This document shows, one piece after another, positions 37,573 to 49,464 of a stretch of 64,000 nucleotides of DNA. The notes below the pieces were generated by a model. The model searched no databases. It saw only the letters and a list, made by a program, of their open reading frames with translations, and was not told the DNA's origin. The DNA comes from Sipunculus nudus (taxonomy: Eukaryota > Annelida > Sipuncula > Golfingiida > Sipunculidae): assembly GCA_026874595.1 (NCBI GenBank), contig CM049318.1, forward strand, positions 41,518,456 to 41,582,455, in the 5' to 3' direction. The translations under genes and the position numbers were made by a program. Each line of letters begins with the position of its first letter. Within the stretch, counting starts at the first letter, position 1.

Positions 37573-38415
37573 ATTAATATATCGTACATATTAACGTGTT
37601 CATTATCTGAAGCTGGTGTTCGGTGCGCCATTTTCAAAAACATACAGTTTTGACAGAAGTTTTTCTTACGCTTTGTTCCCCTTGATTATAATTTTAGAAT
37701 GCCAACAACAAACAGGCAATACAGAACTTTCCTAAATGATGCAGACGACCGTCTCGCGGCCAGGCGGTGTCACATAAAATGTGGCTTCATGGAAAGAATA
37801 CTAGGAATAACACAGAAGGATGACAATTATTGATCCGTCTATGAGAGGCGCCATACAGAAGCAAACTTACCGGAACTATAGCCGGTCACGGTGACCTTTT
37901 GATCACATCTGTTTCAGGTCTCGCAGTCGTGCTACTGTGGAGACGAAATAATATGGAGAGCTTTTAAAACATGAAGTCGCCCGGGAGAGCGTATATATCA
38001 AAAGAACAACTTGATAGCAGAGCCCTGTGGCTGGGTATACACTATAAGCGGGGCGCAGATGGGCGAAACGCTTGGTTTATGCAAAAGCCATGCTGAATGA
38101 ATCGAGGCGATTCTAACGATAGCTTACTCATTTTGTTTAAGATTTCATTTTAGCAGAAAAAATATGTTTTAGTGCATTAAACATTGCTATGTCAGAGAAA
38201 CCGATTATTTGCCATTATTTCCTTTATAGTGGAACATTGGTTATTGTAACGTAAAGGGATGGTACAAGTGTTTTGGACAGGTAACGGAAAACAGGCAATA
38301 AACAACAATTCTGCCTCACGGATAGAATGGAAAATAAACCTTTCTCAATGCCAAGTGATTCAAACATGATCAACATGGTCTTGTGACGGGAAAAGATTAA
38401 CTTAGTTTGCGTTAG
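37572..38415. other. Non-coding stretch, nothing recognised
   Basis: Sequence between the LINE tail and the candidate exon. No supported frame or repeat. Confidence 0.45.
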
Positions 38416-38738
38416 ACAGTGTCAGCTGACGTATATGGTCTTTAAAGAGGGCATGTTGGAGGCACTCTCAATTGAAAAAGGAGTAAACGCCACGGTGACT
38501 GTTATTGTTAAGCCTTTTGGGTTTCAAGTTGTAAATACACGGGCTTGGAATGATCCAGAAGTCTTCAAGGAATTATATCAAGATTTCGAAATTTTGCTTT
38601 TTGGGCCCTGTCGGGGAATGACTTCGAGACAAAATGCCTTAACCAATAAGTTAGAATATTTATTTATTTGTGAAAAAGCATTTGGATCTCAGGCAAATTT
38701 TAATTTAACAGCGGACTACGCACCAAATAAAACAAGAG
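38416..38738 (+). CDS. Candidate internal exon of unknown protein
   Basis: A frame of 108 codons is open here. Its composition is protein-like rather than AT-driven: hydrophobic beta-strand-like 'ATVTVIVKPFGFQVV', then 'RAWNDPEVFKELYQDFEILL', a 'FGPCRGMTSRQNALTNKLEYL' segment, and two N-glycosylation-type sequons (NAT, NLT). It can be bounded by an acceptor 'tgcgttag' before 38416 and a donor AG|GTATAA at 38738/38739, giving a 323-nt exon (2 bases of a codon upstream, ending in phase 1). The pyrimidine tract before the acceptor is weak. No family recognised. It is on the opposite strand from the exon at 59 kb, so it would belong to a different gene. It could also be a decayed transposon piece or chance. 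Confidence 0.3.
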
Positions 38739-39484
38739 GTATAATTTAAAAAAAAAAGTTAATTCTGTAAATTGATTGCTTCCGTCTTAGACATTGAAAG
38801 AAAATATACGGTACATAAAAAGTGTCGGATAATGAATACATCATGTAAGGCAAATTAAACAGGGTGTTGAAAGTCATGTCAAAAACATAAATCAAGCCGA
38901 CAGGGGCCATGGTAAGAAGAAATGACACTCTAATAGACTCTATGCAAAGCAGAATCACTCGATGTAGGTATAAAGATTATTTTTAGATCATCCATGAAGG
39001 GAAATACGACAATGAGATAACAAATCATTCATTTTTAAAGAAAAACAAATGCTGGTGATATGATCGATAGTCTGGTGGGACACCAAAGGACGAAGCCACG
39101 AGACGCGGAAAACAGCCCGGATCTCTAACAAGGCAATTAACGTCGCCCTGAAAGGAGTGAGTGATTGATCAAAAGTCTCGCGGTGTTCTGCGAGACGAGA
39201 ACTCTACACTTGATGGATCATGGTTCTATTTTACCTGAAATGTTTGGTTCTGTTCCACCTGTTCTGTCTGGCTTTCAGTAAACTGGATTCCCAGCACATT
39301 AAAGGGTTAAAAATACTTCAAGTGACCACCATGCATGGTAGCTGCAGCCTGTTAGTGTTTAATATTACCTGGTCATAAAACGCCAGCGAACGTTGATATT
39401 CATTTATCTTGCGGCCACAATAATACATAGCCAAGACTTCTCTGATTTATATAATTTATGTTTCTAAGATTGACCCTGCGAATC

Positions 39485-39540
39485 ACTGGATTCTGCATTC
39501 GAATCCCGGTACAGAATATTCCCCTTTCCATCTCTAATAA
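39485..39540 (+). mobile_element. tRNA-derived SINE relic (B-box half)
   Basis: 'attcgaatccc' at 39497-39507 is followed by 'cagaatattcccctttcc', which parallels the 'ggcccaatattttcccctt' following the B box of the SINE at 25.6 kb. The A box is gone. Confidence 0.45.
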
Positions 39541-41337
39541 GCCTATTTTCTGAAAGCTGTGGGAAGCTATAAGAAAGGCTTTCTGAGTGATCGAGTTTGC
39601 CTTATGTGTGGTCCGACTATTCTTTTTAGCTCTTTTTACTCAATTCTTCACACCTTCCGATTCCAATTTATTTATTCATTGTGCTCAATCATTATTTTTC
39701 TCTGACCGCTCCTGAAGATGAAAAGGTATAACCGACGTATGGTCAATTATACGAGTCATAAAAAGCCAAAGACAAATTTACTTAGCTGCTTTCCTTCAGG
39801 TGGGAGATTGTGACTGCAATATTTATGGATCGGTACACTGCTGATAGTTGTGATATATTCTATTCTTAACACTACTGTTTAATAGTCAACACTTAAAGTT
39901 CAAGGTGTAAGTTCCAGTCCGTTAAGCGGCATACCTTCAGTTTTTAACACTATAACGATCAGCCATACCTCTATTTTTTATTCTTAAGTTGGTCATTGCC
40001 TGAGAAAAACAAGCAGTTTAGTGCTTGACAAATAAGAAAGAAAACGATGTTATTATAATTATTAATATGATTATTATTGTTGTTGTTACTTTTATTATTC
40101 TATGAATGATTTGGTTCGAGCTGTGTCTTATTTCTTTCTTTTCTTTACATATTCTAACACGTGGACACGTACATAAAGACAAGAGATTCATTTGTTTTAC
40201 AAGTCATTAATGGTTTCTGATTCACAACTTATGGCAAGATTCCTGATTTTTTAATAAACAATTCTTTCCTCCCGATAGCTCTTCGCTCTACAATTAATTA
40301 AGGTTTGTCGTCACATCTGACCGAGTCAGAGGCATATTGATGGTTTTATCAGAGGTAATGTCAGAAAATTGTGAGACTTCATAGATGAGTGAGTTACATA
40401 AAGGTAACAATAAGATTGAACAAATAACGTTCCAAGGTTGATTATATTACGACCAGACAGGATTTCCCCAATATGTAACTACTAATAGGTTACAGTTTCA
40501 TGGAATAGGCAGTAAGATCGAAAAGCTCTAGATTTATAATGATTTATTTTTATGACAACACTAAGTGCATAATACTCCTAACATCTGTAAAATAAAGGGT
40601 CGTTTTTATTAATATTTCTTGCTTGCACCCTGGGCGAGCAAATCGCTGACCTTCTTTGGCGCGTTCAGTGGCCGGGATTTAAAGCCTGAGTCATCTTTAA
40701 TGAGCTTGGATCGTTCATATGTTAAAGCTTGGTTGTAGTTTTATGAAGACGCTCTGGGTGGTACATTGAAACCTGCGACGCCGCAAAATAAACTGCACCC
40801 ATAAATCCTTAGTGGTGCACAGCCCACGTGGTTAGAACCGCAGAACTAAGTCCTAACGGGAAACAGCGTCAATTAGGCGTCCAGAAAACCCGAGACGAAA
40901 TCTGTACCATCCGTCTTTTGGGCCTGTTTATGTAAACCACCACGCTGTGCACGAAGCACAACATATAGAACAGAAATTACCATGTTCATGGTGCATCTTT
41001 CTACTTATGAAACACCGGTTACTGGTATCTGTATGGTACCTCACCAGGGGTCGTTTGAAATATACTCCTCCTGAGTGTGAATCTATCCTTTAGCAGGAAA
41101 CATCAATTTTTATTTGAGGATGTCTGGAAATCAAAGGGTTTTGTGGTGTTTTACTGTTGGTTCTTTGTTAGCTTTCCCCCTTGTGTCGTCCACAATTACG
41201 GCCCTTACAAAAAATCTACGTATGAAGTCGACAATAAAATTCAAAATTCCCCCATATATTTTACTTAATGACATATGTTTGTATATCAGGAACTGACTGT
41301 AGATTTTGTCTTGACTCAATGAAGAGTTAAGAGAAGA

Positions 41338-41480
41338 TCGTGGTGGCGTAATGGTTAGGGCGCTCGACGAGGACACCCTTTGACTGCTATAGCCAAAGAC
41401 TTTTCTACAAGGATTATTCTCTCTCCACCCGGGAAGGAATGGATAATTGCGGGACTCAAATGTAGAACAAATAACCTTCT
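41338..41480 (+). mobile_element. tRNA-derived SINE head
   Basis: 'tggcgtaatggttagggcgc' starting at 41344 is a typical D-arm/A-box sequence, followed by 'tcgacgagga' like an anticodon arm. No matching T arm follows. 'cacccgggaaggaatggata' at about 41438 may be the SINE body. Confidence 0.45.
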
Positions 41481-42775
41481 AGCGCCTATTAATGCAACTT
41501 AATTTGGTTGTATGCTTCCCAGGGGACCGAGAAGATAGCTACAAGAATGAACAGTCCCGAAAAACCAGGCAAGCAAACGTTAAAAGTAAAATGAGACTAA
41601 AATCGTCAGTTATATCAGAATATTACCCTCCTTTACCTATATGAAGACTTTATAAGAAGTATGTTATTGCTATTTCAAAATGAAAAACGAATGCTTTTGT
41701 TTATGTCAAAATGTGTGACCCAAGGGGTATACAGAACACGTTGAATGTGTGAAGCAAGAAAAAGAAAACTAGAAAACTTGAAATTTTCATAAAGATTTCG
41801 AATTATATCTGCTAGTCCAAGTTGTACTCAGAAATAGAATGATACTTCCCTTTTTTACGGATCTGTTCAAAGAAATATAGGAGAAAAACGGACCTGAAGA
41901 ATTGACAATTCCTGCCAAGGACGAAGCAATTTACAAGCCGAATGAGCTCATCAAAATGAGGCTAATACGCCCGGTCAGTGGTCTACAAAATGACCTGTAT
42001 AGATGAGATGTAAATCTACGGCCTCATTGGCGCATCATCTGTCTCTGAACCCATCGTGCGGCGGATTGTTCACAAGATACTACGGCGCCAATAGGCGAGA
42101 CATTGCCATAGTAGTATGTGATTCTTGAGCCAAATTGAGCCAGATCAAAGAAACTATATTTTGCTCTCATTGCTATAGGCCGTGGCAGATATAAAGGAGT
42201 TATCGTCCGTTCAACCTGAGACATTAATTACAGAATTGGTCATTTGCTATCAGTATCTAGTCAACAGATTTAACATATTAAGAAGATTTGTAACAGCTGT
42301 AACGTACCATCGACCTATACATCACATGTCAATGGTTCATAATCCTGGAAATAAGGTCCAAGGCTGTACATGATAGTTCTATCAACAAATTGATAATTGG
42401 CAGAAGACAAGCGTGATTTCTCGGTAACAGAAAGATTATCAGGAAAATTATCACATTACGACGTTTGAAATAAAAGCCAGGATGAATTAATAATTCATGT
42501 AACCAATTTCTGGTTCCTGCCTTGGTGCGTTCCACTCTGAAAACTGTCTTTGAAATATTTCATCTTCTGATTCTTTTATTATCCATGCAGACATAAGTAC
42601 TATCAACATTTTAAACTATATCAAAATGGAATTCCTGTTACACATATTTGTACAATAAATCTGTACTGACATACTGCACATATATTGTTGATTTTTTTTT
42701 GCCCATACATACAAAAAAATGTCGATGATCGAAATTTAAAGGGCTCCTTATGGGGAGAATTATAACACTGATGAT

Positions 42776-45397
42776 CTTACCGTTGCCGACCAATAAGGCC
42801 TACGCATTACGACACGTCATTTTAACCCTTACCGTTGCCGGCTAATAAGACCTACGCATAACGAAACGTCATTTTTACCCTTACCGCTATTGGTTTCTAA
42901 GGCCTACGCATAAGGATGCGTCATTTTTACACTTACGTCTGCCTACTTATAAGGCATACGCATAACGACACGTCATTTTCTACCTTACCCTTTCGGCACA
43001 TAGGGCCTACACAATACGACACGTCATTTTCACCCTGACCTCTGCCGGCTAATAAGGACTACACATTAAGATACGTCATTTTCACCCTGACCTCGGCCGG
43101 CTAATAAGGCCTACACATTACGACACGTCATTTTCACCCTGACCTCTGCCGGCTAATAAGGCCTACGCATTACGACACGTTTTTTCATCTTTACCGCTGC
43201 CTTCTAATAAGGACTACACATTACGACAAGTCATTTTCACCCTGACCTCTGCCGGCTATTAAGGCCTACACATTACGACACGTCATTTTCACCCTGACCT
43301 CTGCCGGCTAATAAGGCCTACGCATTACGACACGTTTTTTCATCTTTACCGCTGCCTTCTAATAAGGACTACACATTACGACACGTCATTTTCACCCTGA
43401 CCTCTGCCGGCTAATAAGGCCTACACATTACGACACGTCACTTTTTCACCCTGACCTCTGCCGGCTAAAAAGGCCTACGCATTACGACACGTTTTTTCAT
43501 CTTTACCGCTGCCTTCTAATAAGGACTACACATTACGACACGTCATTTTCCCCTGACCTCTGCCGGCTAATAAGGCCTTCACATTACGACACTTCATTTT
43601 CACCCTTATCCTGCCGGCAAATAAGGCCTACGCATTACGACACGTTTTTTCATCTTTACCGCTGCCTTCTAATAAGGACTACACATTACGACACGTCATT
43701 TTCACCCTGACCTCTGCCGGCTAATAAGGCCTACACATTACGACACGTCATTTTCTCCCTGACCTCTGCCGGCTAACAAGGCCTACACATTACGGCACGT
43801 CATTTTCACCCTGACCTCTGCCGGCTAATAAGGCCTACACATTACGACACGTCATTTTCACCCTGACCTCTGCCGGCTAATAAGGCCTACACATTACGAC
43901 ACGTCATTTTCACCCTTATCCTGCCGGCAAATAAGGCCTACGCATTACGACACGTTTTTTCATCTTTACCGCTGCCTTCTAATAAGGACTACGCATTACG
44001 ACACGTCATTTTCACCCTTACTGTTGCCGGCTAACAAGGCCTACACATTACGACACGTCATTTTCTCCCTGACCTCTGCCGGCTAACAAGGCCTACGCAT
44101 TACGACACGTCATTTTCACCCTTACCGTTACCGGCTAACAAGGCCTACACATTACGACACGTCATTTTCACCCTTACCCTGCCGGCAAATAAGGCTTACG
44201 CATTACGACACGTTTTTTCATCTTTACCACTGTCTTCTAATAAGGACTACGCATTACGACACGTCATTTTCACCCTTACTGTTGCCGGCTAACAAGGCCT
44301 ACACATTACGACACGTCATTTTCACCCTTACCCTGCCGGCAAATAAGGCCTACGCATTACGACACGTTTTTTCATCTTTACCGCTGCCTTCTAATAAGGA
44401 CTACGCATTACGACACGTCATTTTCACCCTTACTGTTGCCGGCTAACAAGGCCTACACATTACGACACGTCATTTTCTCCCTGACCTCTGCCGGCTAATA
44501 AGGCCTACGCATTACGACACGTCATTTTCACCCTTACCGTTACCGGCTAACAAGGCCTACACATTACGACACGTCATTTTCACCCTTACCCTGCCGGCAA
44601 ATAAGGCTTACGCATTACGACACGTTTTTTCATCTTTACCACTGCCTTCTAATAAGGACTACGCATTACGACACGTCATTTTCACCCTTACTGTTGCCGG
44701 CTAACAAGGCCTACACATTACGACACGTCATTTTCACCCTTACCCTGCCGGCAAATAAGGCCTACGCATTACGACACGTTTTTTCATCTTTACCGCTGCC
44801 TTCTAATAAGGACTACGCATTACGACACGTCATTTTCACCCTTACTGTTGCCGGCTAACAAGGCCTACACATTACGACACGTCATTTTCTCCCTGACCTC
44901 TGCCGGCTAATAAGGCCTACGCATTACGACACGTCATTTTCACCCTTACCGTTACCGGCTAACAAGGCCTACACATTACGACACGTCATTTTCACCCTTA
45001 CCCTGCCGGCAAATAAGGCTTACGCATTACGACACGTTTTTTCATCTTTACCACTGCCTTCTAATAAGGACTACGCATTACGACACGTCATTTTCACCCT
45101 TACTGTTGCCGGCTAACAAGGCCTACACATTACGACACGTCATTTTCACCCTTACCCTGCCGGCAAATAAGGCCTACGCATTACGACACGTTTTTTGATC
45201 TTTACCGCTGCCTTCTAATAAGAACTACGCATTACGACACGTCATTTTCACCCTTACCGTTGCCGACTAACAAGGCCTACGCATTACGACACGACATTTT
45301 TACCCTTACAGCTGCCGACTAATAAGGCCTACGCATTAGGACACGTCATTTTCATCCATATCGCTGTCAGTTTATAAAGCCTACAAACGCCCGGCAC
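42776..45397. repeat. Satellite array of 52-bp monomers with higher-order structure
   Basis: About 50 tandem monomers of 50-52 bp with a conserved core 'cattacgacacgtcatttt', then 'accctgacctctgccggcta' or variants, then 'ataaggcctac'. A distinctive monomer type, 'cgttttttcatcttta' instead of 'cgtcattttcaccc', marks the larger period. Its T run begins at 43180, 43335, 43492 and 43645 (spacing about 155, three monomers). It then begins at 43955, 44213, 44367, 44625, 44779, 45037 and 45191 (spacing 258 and 154 in alternation, i.e. a 412-bp eight-monomer unit). Monomers at both edges (before about 43000 and after about 45290) are more diverged, as expected for array edges. No open frames. Confidence 0.97.
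43955..45190. repeat. Three tandem copies of a 412-bp higher-order unit
   Basis: Copies are 43955-44366, 44367-44778 and 44779-45190, with a partial fourth after. Each has monomers in groups of five (258 bp) and three (154 bp). The second marker monomer in each copy is tagged by 'ggcttacgc' before it and 'ttaccactg' after it (44213, 44625, 45037). Copies 1 and 2 differ at about two sites by eye and copies 2 and 3 look identical. Confidence 0.95.
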
Positions 45398-45417
45398 GTG
45401 ACATATGCTTAAAAATG

Positions 45418-45434
45418 CACACACACACACACAC
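45418..45434. repeat. (CA)n microsatellite just outside the satellite
   Basis: About eight CA units, starting 20 bases after the last satellite-like sequence. Confidence 0.95.
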
Positions 45435-45810
45435 AAAATAAATAAAAAAATGGAATATACACATTTTTGACACAGCAGTCCGGAAAAAAATTGAAGTACG
45501 ATTTTTGGAAGAGCCATTAACATAATCGATTTTTAGTTTATTTTTTTAAACCAATTGTAGATAGTGCATTAAACGATATATCTATATATGTCATGCTAGG
45601 CTTACACTCGAATGTATCTCACGCGTACTTACCACCGGCCATTTGTGTAGTTATTCGTGCAGAATGATATCTTAGATATTTTCCTTTAATATTGGTTGCA
45701 TAAAAAAGCGGTTCCCTTGGAGTATAAAATTTGGATTTGTTTATCTATAAACGAGGCAAAATTGTATTAAGTTTACGTATAATTATATTTCCTTTTAAGA
45801 GACAGATGTG

Positions 45811-45873
45811 ATATACATATACATATATATATATAAATATATATATATATATGCACATATAAATATATATATA
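45811..45873. repeat. Interrupted AT microsatellite
   Basis: Mostly TA with CATA, AAAT and GCAC interruptions; creates a tyrosine-isoleucine frame on the minus strand that is not a gene. Confidence 0.9.
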
Positions 45874-46873
45874 ATTGATTAAACTATGCCCAAAATAACT
45901 TGGTCTGAATTCTGGACTTGCGTATAATAGACTGTAGTTGAAATGAACAAAAGGCAGTGAAGCCAAGCAAGCTGTCTGGTGCTGTGATTGGCCAGTCTGT
46001 CTAGACAGCCTTGCACAACAAGAGGACCGCAGCTAATTCATTACAACAAGGGCGATATTGTAAGTTTAATCTAAATAGATTCAGTATCTAAAACAGGTCC
46101 CTCTGCGGATTGTTGTTAGTCACCGATGAACGTGATTGCGGTCGTTAATTCTCACTATCCCGATCGTTTAGTCTCACATTTGACTGCCGAGCAAGCACCT
46201 TCGTCACCATAGAGATTTTATGTCGTCAGTGATGAAACTGTGCGCGTAAACACAGCCATTGTTTCGAATCAACAGAACAGCTAACAAACCAATATTTTTA
46301 AACCTGATGGATGTAGATTATATTTTATAAAACAGGATGTAATTCAAGTCGCACTGCGCCATTTAGTGGTAAGGCATACGCATACTAAGGAACGCATGTA
46401 TCTCGCTCTGATGTTAAAACTTTAACATGCAGTACTTTTTGCCGTTTGCATTCATATTTGTTTACGTTTAACTGGTTATGTATACATGCATATGTCTCTG
46501 TTGGTTTGACTTTTTGTCTGTTTCAACATTGCACAAAAACAAAAACCCTCGATACTTTTTGCTTGGGTGGGAGACATTTCAAGGAAAATATTATGGAATA
46601 TTATTGTGGATCCGGATAAGATGACCAACCCAGGGGAATTGTTTTTCATTGGCGGAAGTACATATTAACCGGCATGCCTGTAGTGCCGGGTCATTTTATG
46701 TCAGGTACGTTTTGTCCCATACATTATGGCTTATTACTTCGTTGATTGTGAGGCTATTTCCGTATGCATATGATAAACTGGCCGACAAAGAAGCAACTTC
46801 TAACAATCGACAAGGTCTCAAATAAAGCTAGCAAGAAATCTAATATAATGGTTAGTAATATCAATCATAACAG

Positions 46874-46914
46874 CAAGATCTTAACGTCAAGATCTTAACG
46901 TCAAGATCTTAACC
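46874..46914. repeat. 14-bp triplicate
   Basis: Three tandem copies of 'caagatcttaacgt', the last one incomplete. Confidence 0.9.
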
Positions 46915-47094
46915 AAAGAATAACTAACTGAAGAATGAAAAGAAGAATAATTCATAATATCGAACGCTCAACTCAAGAATTCCGCCATCAGATTTGCCAT
47001 GGGCCAAATCGTATGAACAAGAACACGTTTGTTTCTGGTATTTCTAATTGTATCAATGGCGGGGACTAATAGATATCCATTCGCTGGCAGCGGG

Positions 47095-48000
47095 AGCTGA
47101 CAGGTCATTTCTGCTGGTGACAAGGGCATGACGTTGAATCGTACACAACGTCACATGAATAACCATTGGAAGTACAACATGGTGTTGAATTACATGTATA
47201 TAAAACGTAATAGGTCTAACTAGTTGGAGTACAATATGACGTTGAATAATAGCCGTGACAACCCGACTCGGAGAATTGGGCTGGTAAGCCTACTCGAGTC
47301 GTGATACAAGTAATATCGAGGAATGTATCACAGTGGTCTTGCATCAGGTTGCATTCATACTGTGTTAAATGGCCCAAAATCTTAATATTATGCAAAGAAT
47401 GATGAATACACATAAAAGTATACATTTGAGCTCACAACCCAAAATGAAACACCATCTCCATGGACGCGGGTCATTTCCTGTATCGCTCGCAAGCTGCCTG
47501 CGTCCTGTAACCCATGCGAGCCATGCTTGTGTTCATGCGGTCATTAATTCAACAAACATGCCGAGGGGTTTACCAATGTGCTGGGTTAAAACGGACCTTT
47601 TTTCGCTGATTTTTGGTATTATTAGAAAGTACACAAAAAATGCCAACGATTGGTCTGGTTTAAGTTGATAGACAGTGTACCTGTAGGCCATGAAGCGTTG
47701 TAAGAAATGACGAAAATATTGGCATCATATAAGGCCTTATTATGCGTTCCTCAGACTTAGATGTAAAGACACTCTGGTGCCAGTAATCTGGTCGTAATGC
47801 CAGAGGGTTGATATGACGCTAGTTGAATAAACGTACAATGGGCTTAACCAGTTGAAGTACAATATGACGTTGATTTAACCCTTCATATACAGTCACAAAA
47901 GCTGTGATTAGCCAGTCGGGTACAAAATCACGTTGAATAACATACAACGTTATGGGTTAATCAGTGGGAGTAACATGGCTTTGAATTAGGCCTACATACT
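47095..48000. repeat. Split degenerate array with 'agtacaatatgacgttgaat'
   Basis: Diverged units with 'agttggagtacaatatgacg' followed by 'ttgaat' occur at about 47110-47250 and again at about 47840-47985, in the same orientation. The 590 bp between them show no unit. Either the array was interrupted by an insertion or two short arrays survive from a longer one. Confidence 0.5.
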
Positions 48001-49200
48001 GTTATGTTTTCCAGAGTAACATGAAACACATTAATTAGAAGATGCACATTTATTCAGTATTTTGATATTTCTTTAATAACTCTTGATCAGAGATATTTTG
48101 CAAACCAAACACACCAACAATTCTGAGCAGATGACCGTCATGAGCCAGTATGTCTCATTTTTTTGTTTCATTGAACTATCATATGGATCATCTTTAATTT
48201 TCATGTTCTGCTTGATGCTTCTGCCAAATGATAACTAGAGGCCCTCACCATGTGTTCCTAGAGGCTGTAGTTTCTAAAACTGTACTCTGACCGACAACGA
48301 GACAAAAAGGCTGAAAAGTCTAACCAGGCAAAAAAAAGTTAAAAGGTTACACTAAAGCCAAGACAGGCAAACAAAGACACGATCAAACAGAAAAGACCAA
48401 AGTACGAACTGATGAAGGGATAAAGTCGGGCGAATACGTTACCTCCTTCAGCCTTTCTCTGAGGAGAGAAAAGGTGCCAATGATTATCACCAATAGGCCC
48501 CGGGTGGCTATATCAGTTCTGTCTCCTTTCAAACAAATAAGAGAGGGCAATGGCCATACCGGTTTATTTTCTCACCTGAATCAGTCACAACAAACGTTTT
48601 AGGGCAATACATCATATATTTAGACATAGACTTAGCTCATATAAACTTCTGTTACTAACATTTAGGGTTAGCCTAACATTATTTTGCTAACTGTAGTTCT
48701 TAATTAGTGGTATTCCATCCCCTTTCTAGCACAATTATATATTTTTCAACAACCTGGTATTCCTTTCTTCTGGTGGCTTGTATTTGGAGTAAAGAATTCA
48801 AGATCTAGACGTAAGATCTTTATTTATATTCCCCGGGGGGAAAGAAAGACCAACTTGGTTGATTTTCCCAAGGTCTTTTCTTATTGAACATCAAGATAAC
48901 CCAGATTTTTCACTTTTATCTCAGATATGGTTTAAATGATGTATTAGGTTTGCAAAAAATGAAAGTTCTGTGGACATCAGCTTTGCCCGCCGGCAGCCCC
49001 CCGCGAGACAGCAGAGGTGATGCCTGTGACCACACGATGCTATATTAAGCCCATACCTGGTTTGCAAGTCCGGGAAACGAACGTTCAAAAGGCCAAACAG
49101 TTTTTAAAAATAAATAATGAAAAAGTAGTTCCCTGTAAATGCACGTCATTGTTAAAACTTAATCGGCACTAAAAGACAGTCCAGCTCACTAACGAATCCC

Positions 49201-49464
49201 TCAGGGGAAAAGGTGATAAACCGAACGGTCACGTGAATGTGACATCTCGTCACGACCCAGACTCTCGCGAGACCGGACGTCCTCATACTGAGCGCGGACG
49301 AATTCTCCAAAGGCTCTAGTCACACTCTTTAAGAGGTATTCTAAACCGCGACAAAACGGAATCGTATGGCAAGTGGCAATTACAATTGATCTCTGAGGGA
49401 TTCCTACGTCTGCCGGCTCCGAGTAACACCCTATACATGTTGTATAACTACAGCATCTGATCAC
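49201..49464 (-). CDS. Candidate exon of unknown protein (doubtful)
   Basis: A minus-strand frame of 87 codons with cysteines near the N-terminal side ('RCCSYTTCIGCY') and a charged C-terminal half ('RESLGRDEMSHSRDRS'). It does not begin with ATG. A possible acceptor 'aaacttcag' precedes it without a good pyrimidine tract. It is on the same strand as the exon at 59.4 kb and could be a downstream exon of that gene, but no splice phase match was shown. Confidence 0.15.
   Translation of the reverse strand: MIRCCSYTTCIGCYSEPADVGIPQRSIVIATCHTIPFCRGLEYLLKSVTRAFGEFVRAQYEDVRSRESLGRDEMSHSRDRSVYHLFP
49263..49272. promoter_or_regulatory. TCTCGCGAGA palindrome
   Basis: A perfect TCTCGCGAGA, a motif known from CpG-rich promoters in vertebrates. 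A TCACGTGA E-box palindrome lies 26 bases upstream (49229-49236). A single instance in a modestly GC-rich patch is weak evidence for a promoter. Confidence 0.25.

Larger units (their letters stand above)
38750..42775. other. Non-coding stretch with two SINE relics
   Basis: No supported gene. It holds a B-box relic at 39485-39540 and a tRNA-like head at 41338-41480. The rest looks unique. Confidence 0.45.
45398..47095. other. Non-coding stretch with short microsatellites
   Basis: Contains (CA)n at 45418-45434, a broken AT tract at 45811-45873 and a 14-bp triplicate at 46874-46914. No gene recognised. Confidence 0.5.

Noticed and set aside
42776-45397. CRISPR-like regular repeats
   Set aside because: Repeats are head-to-tail without unique spacers, vary internally and sit in animal DNA; this is a satellite.
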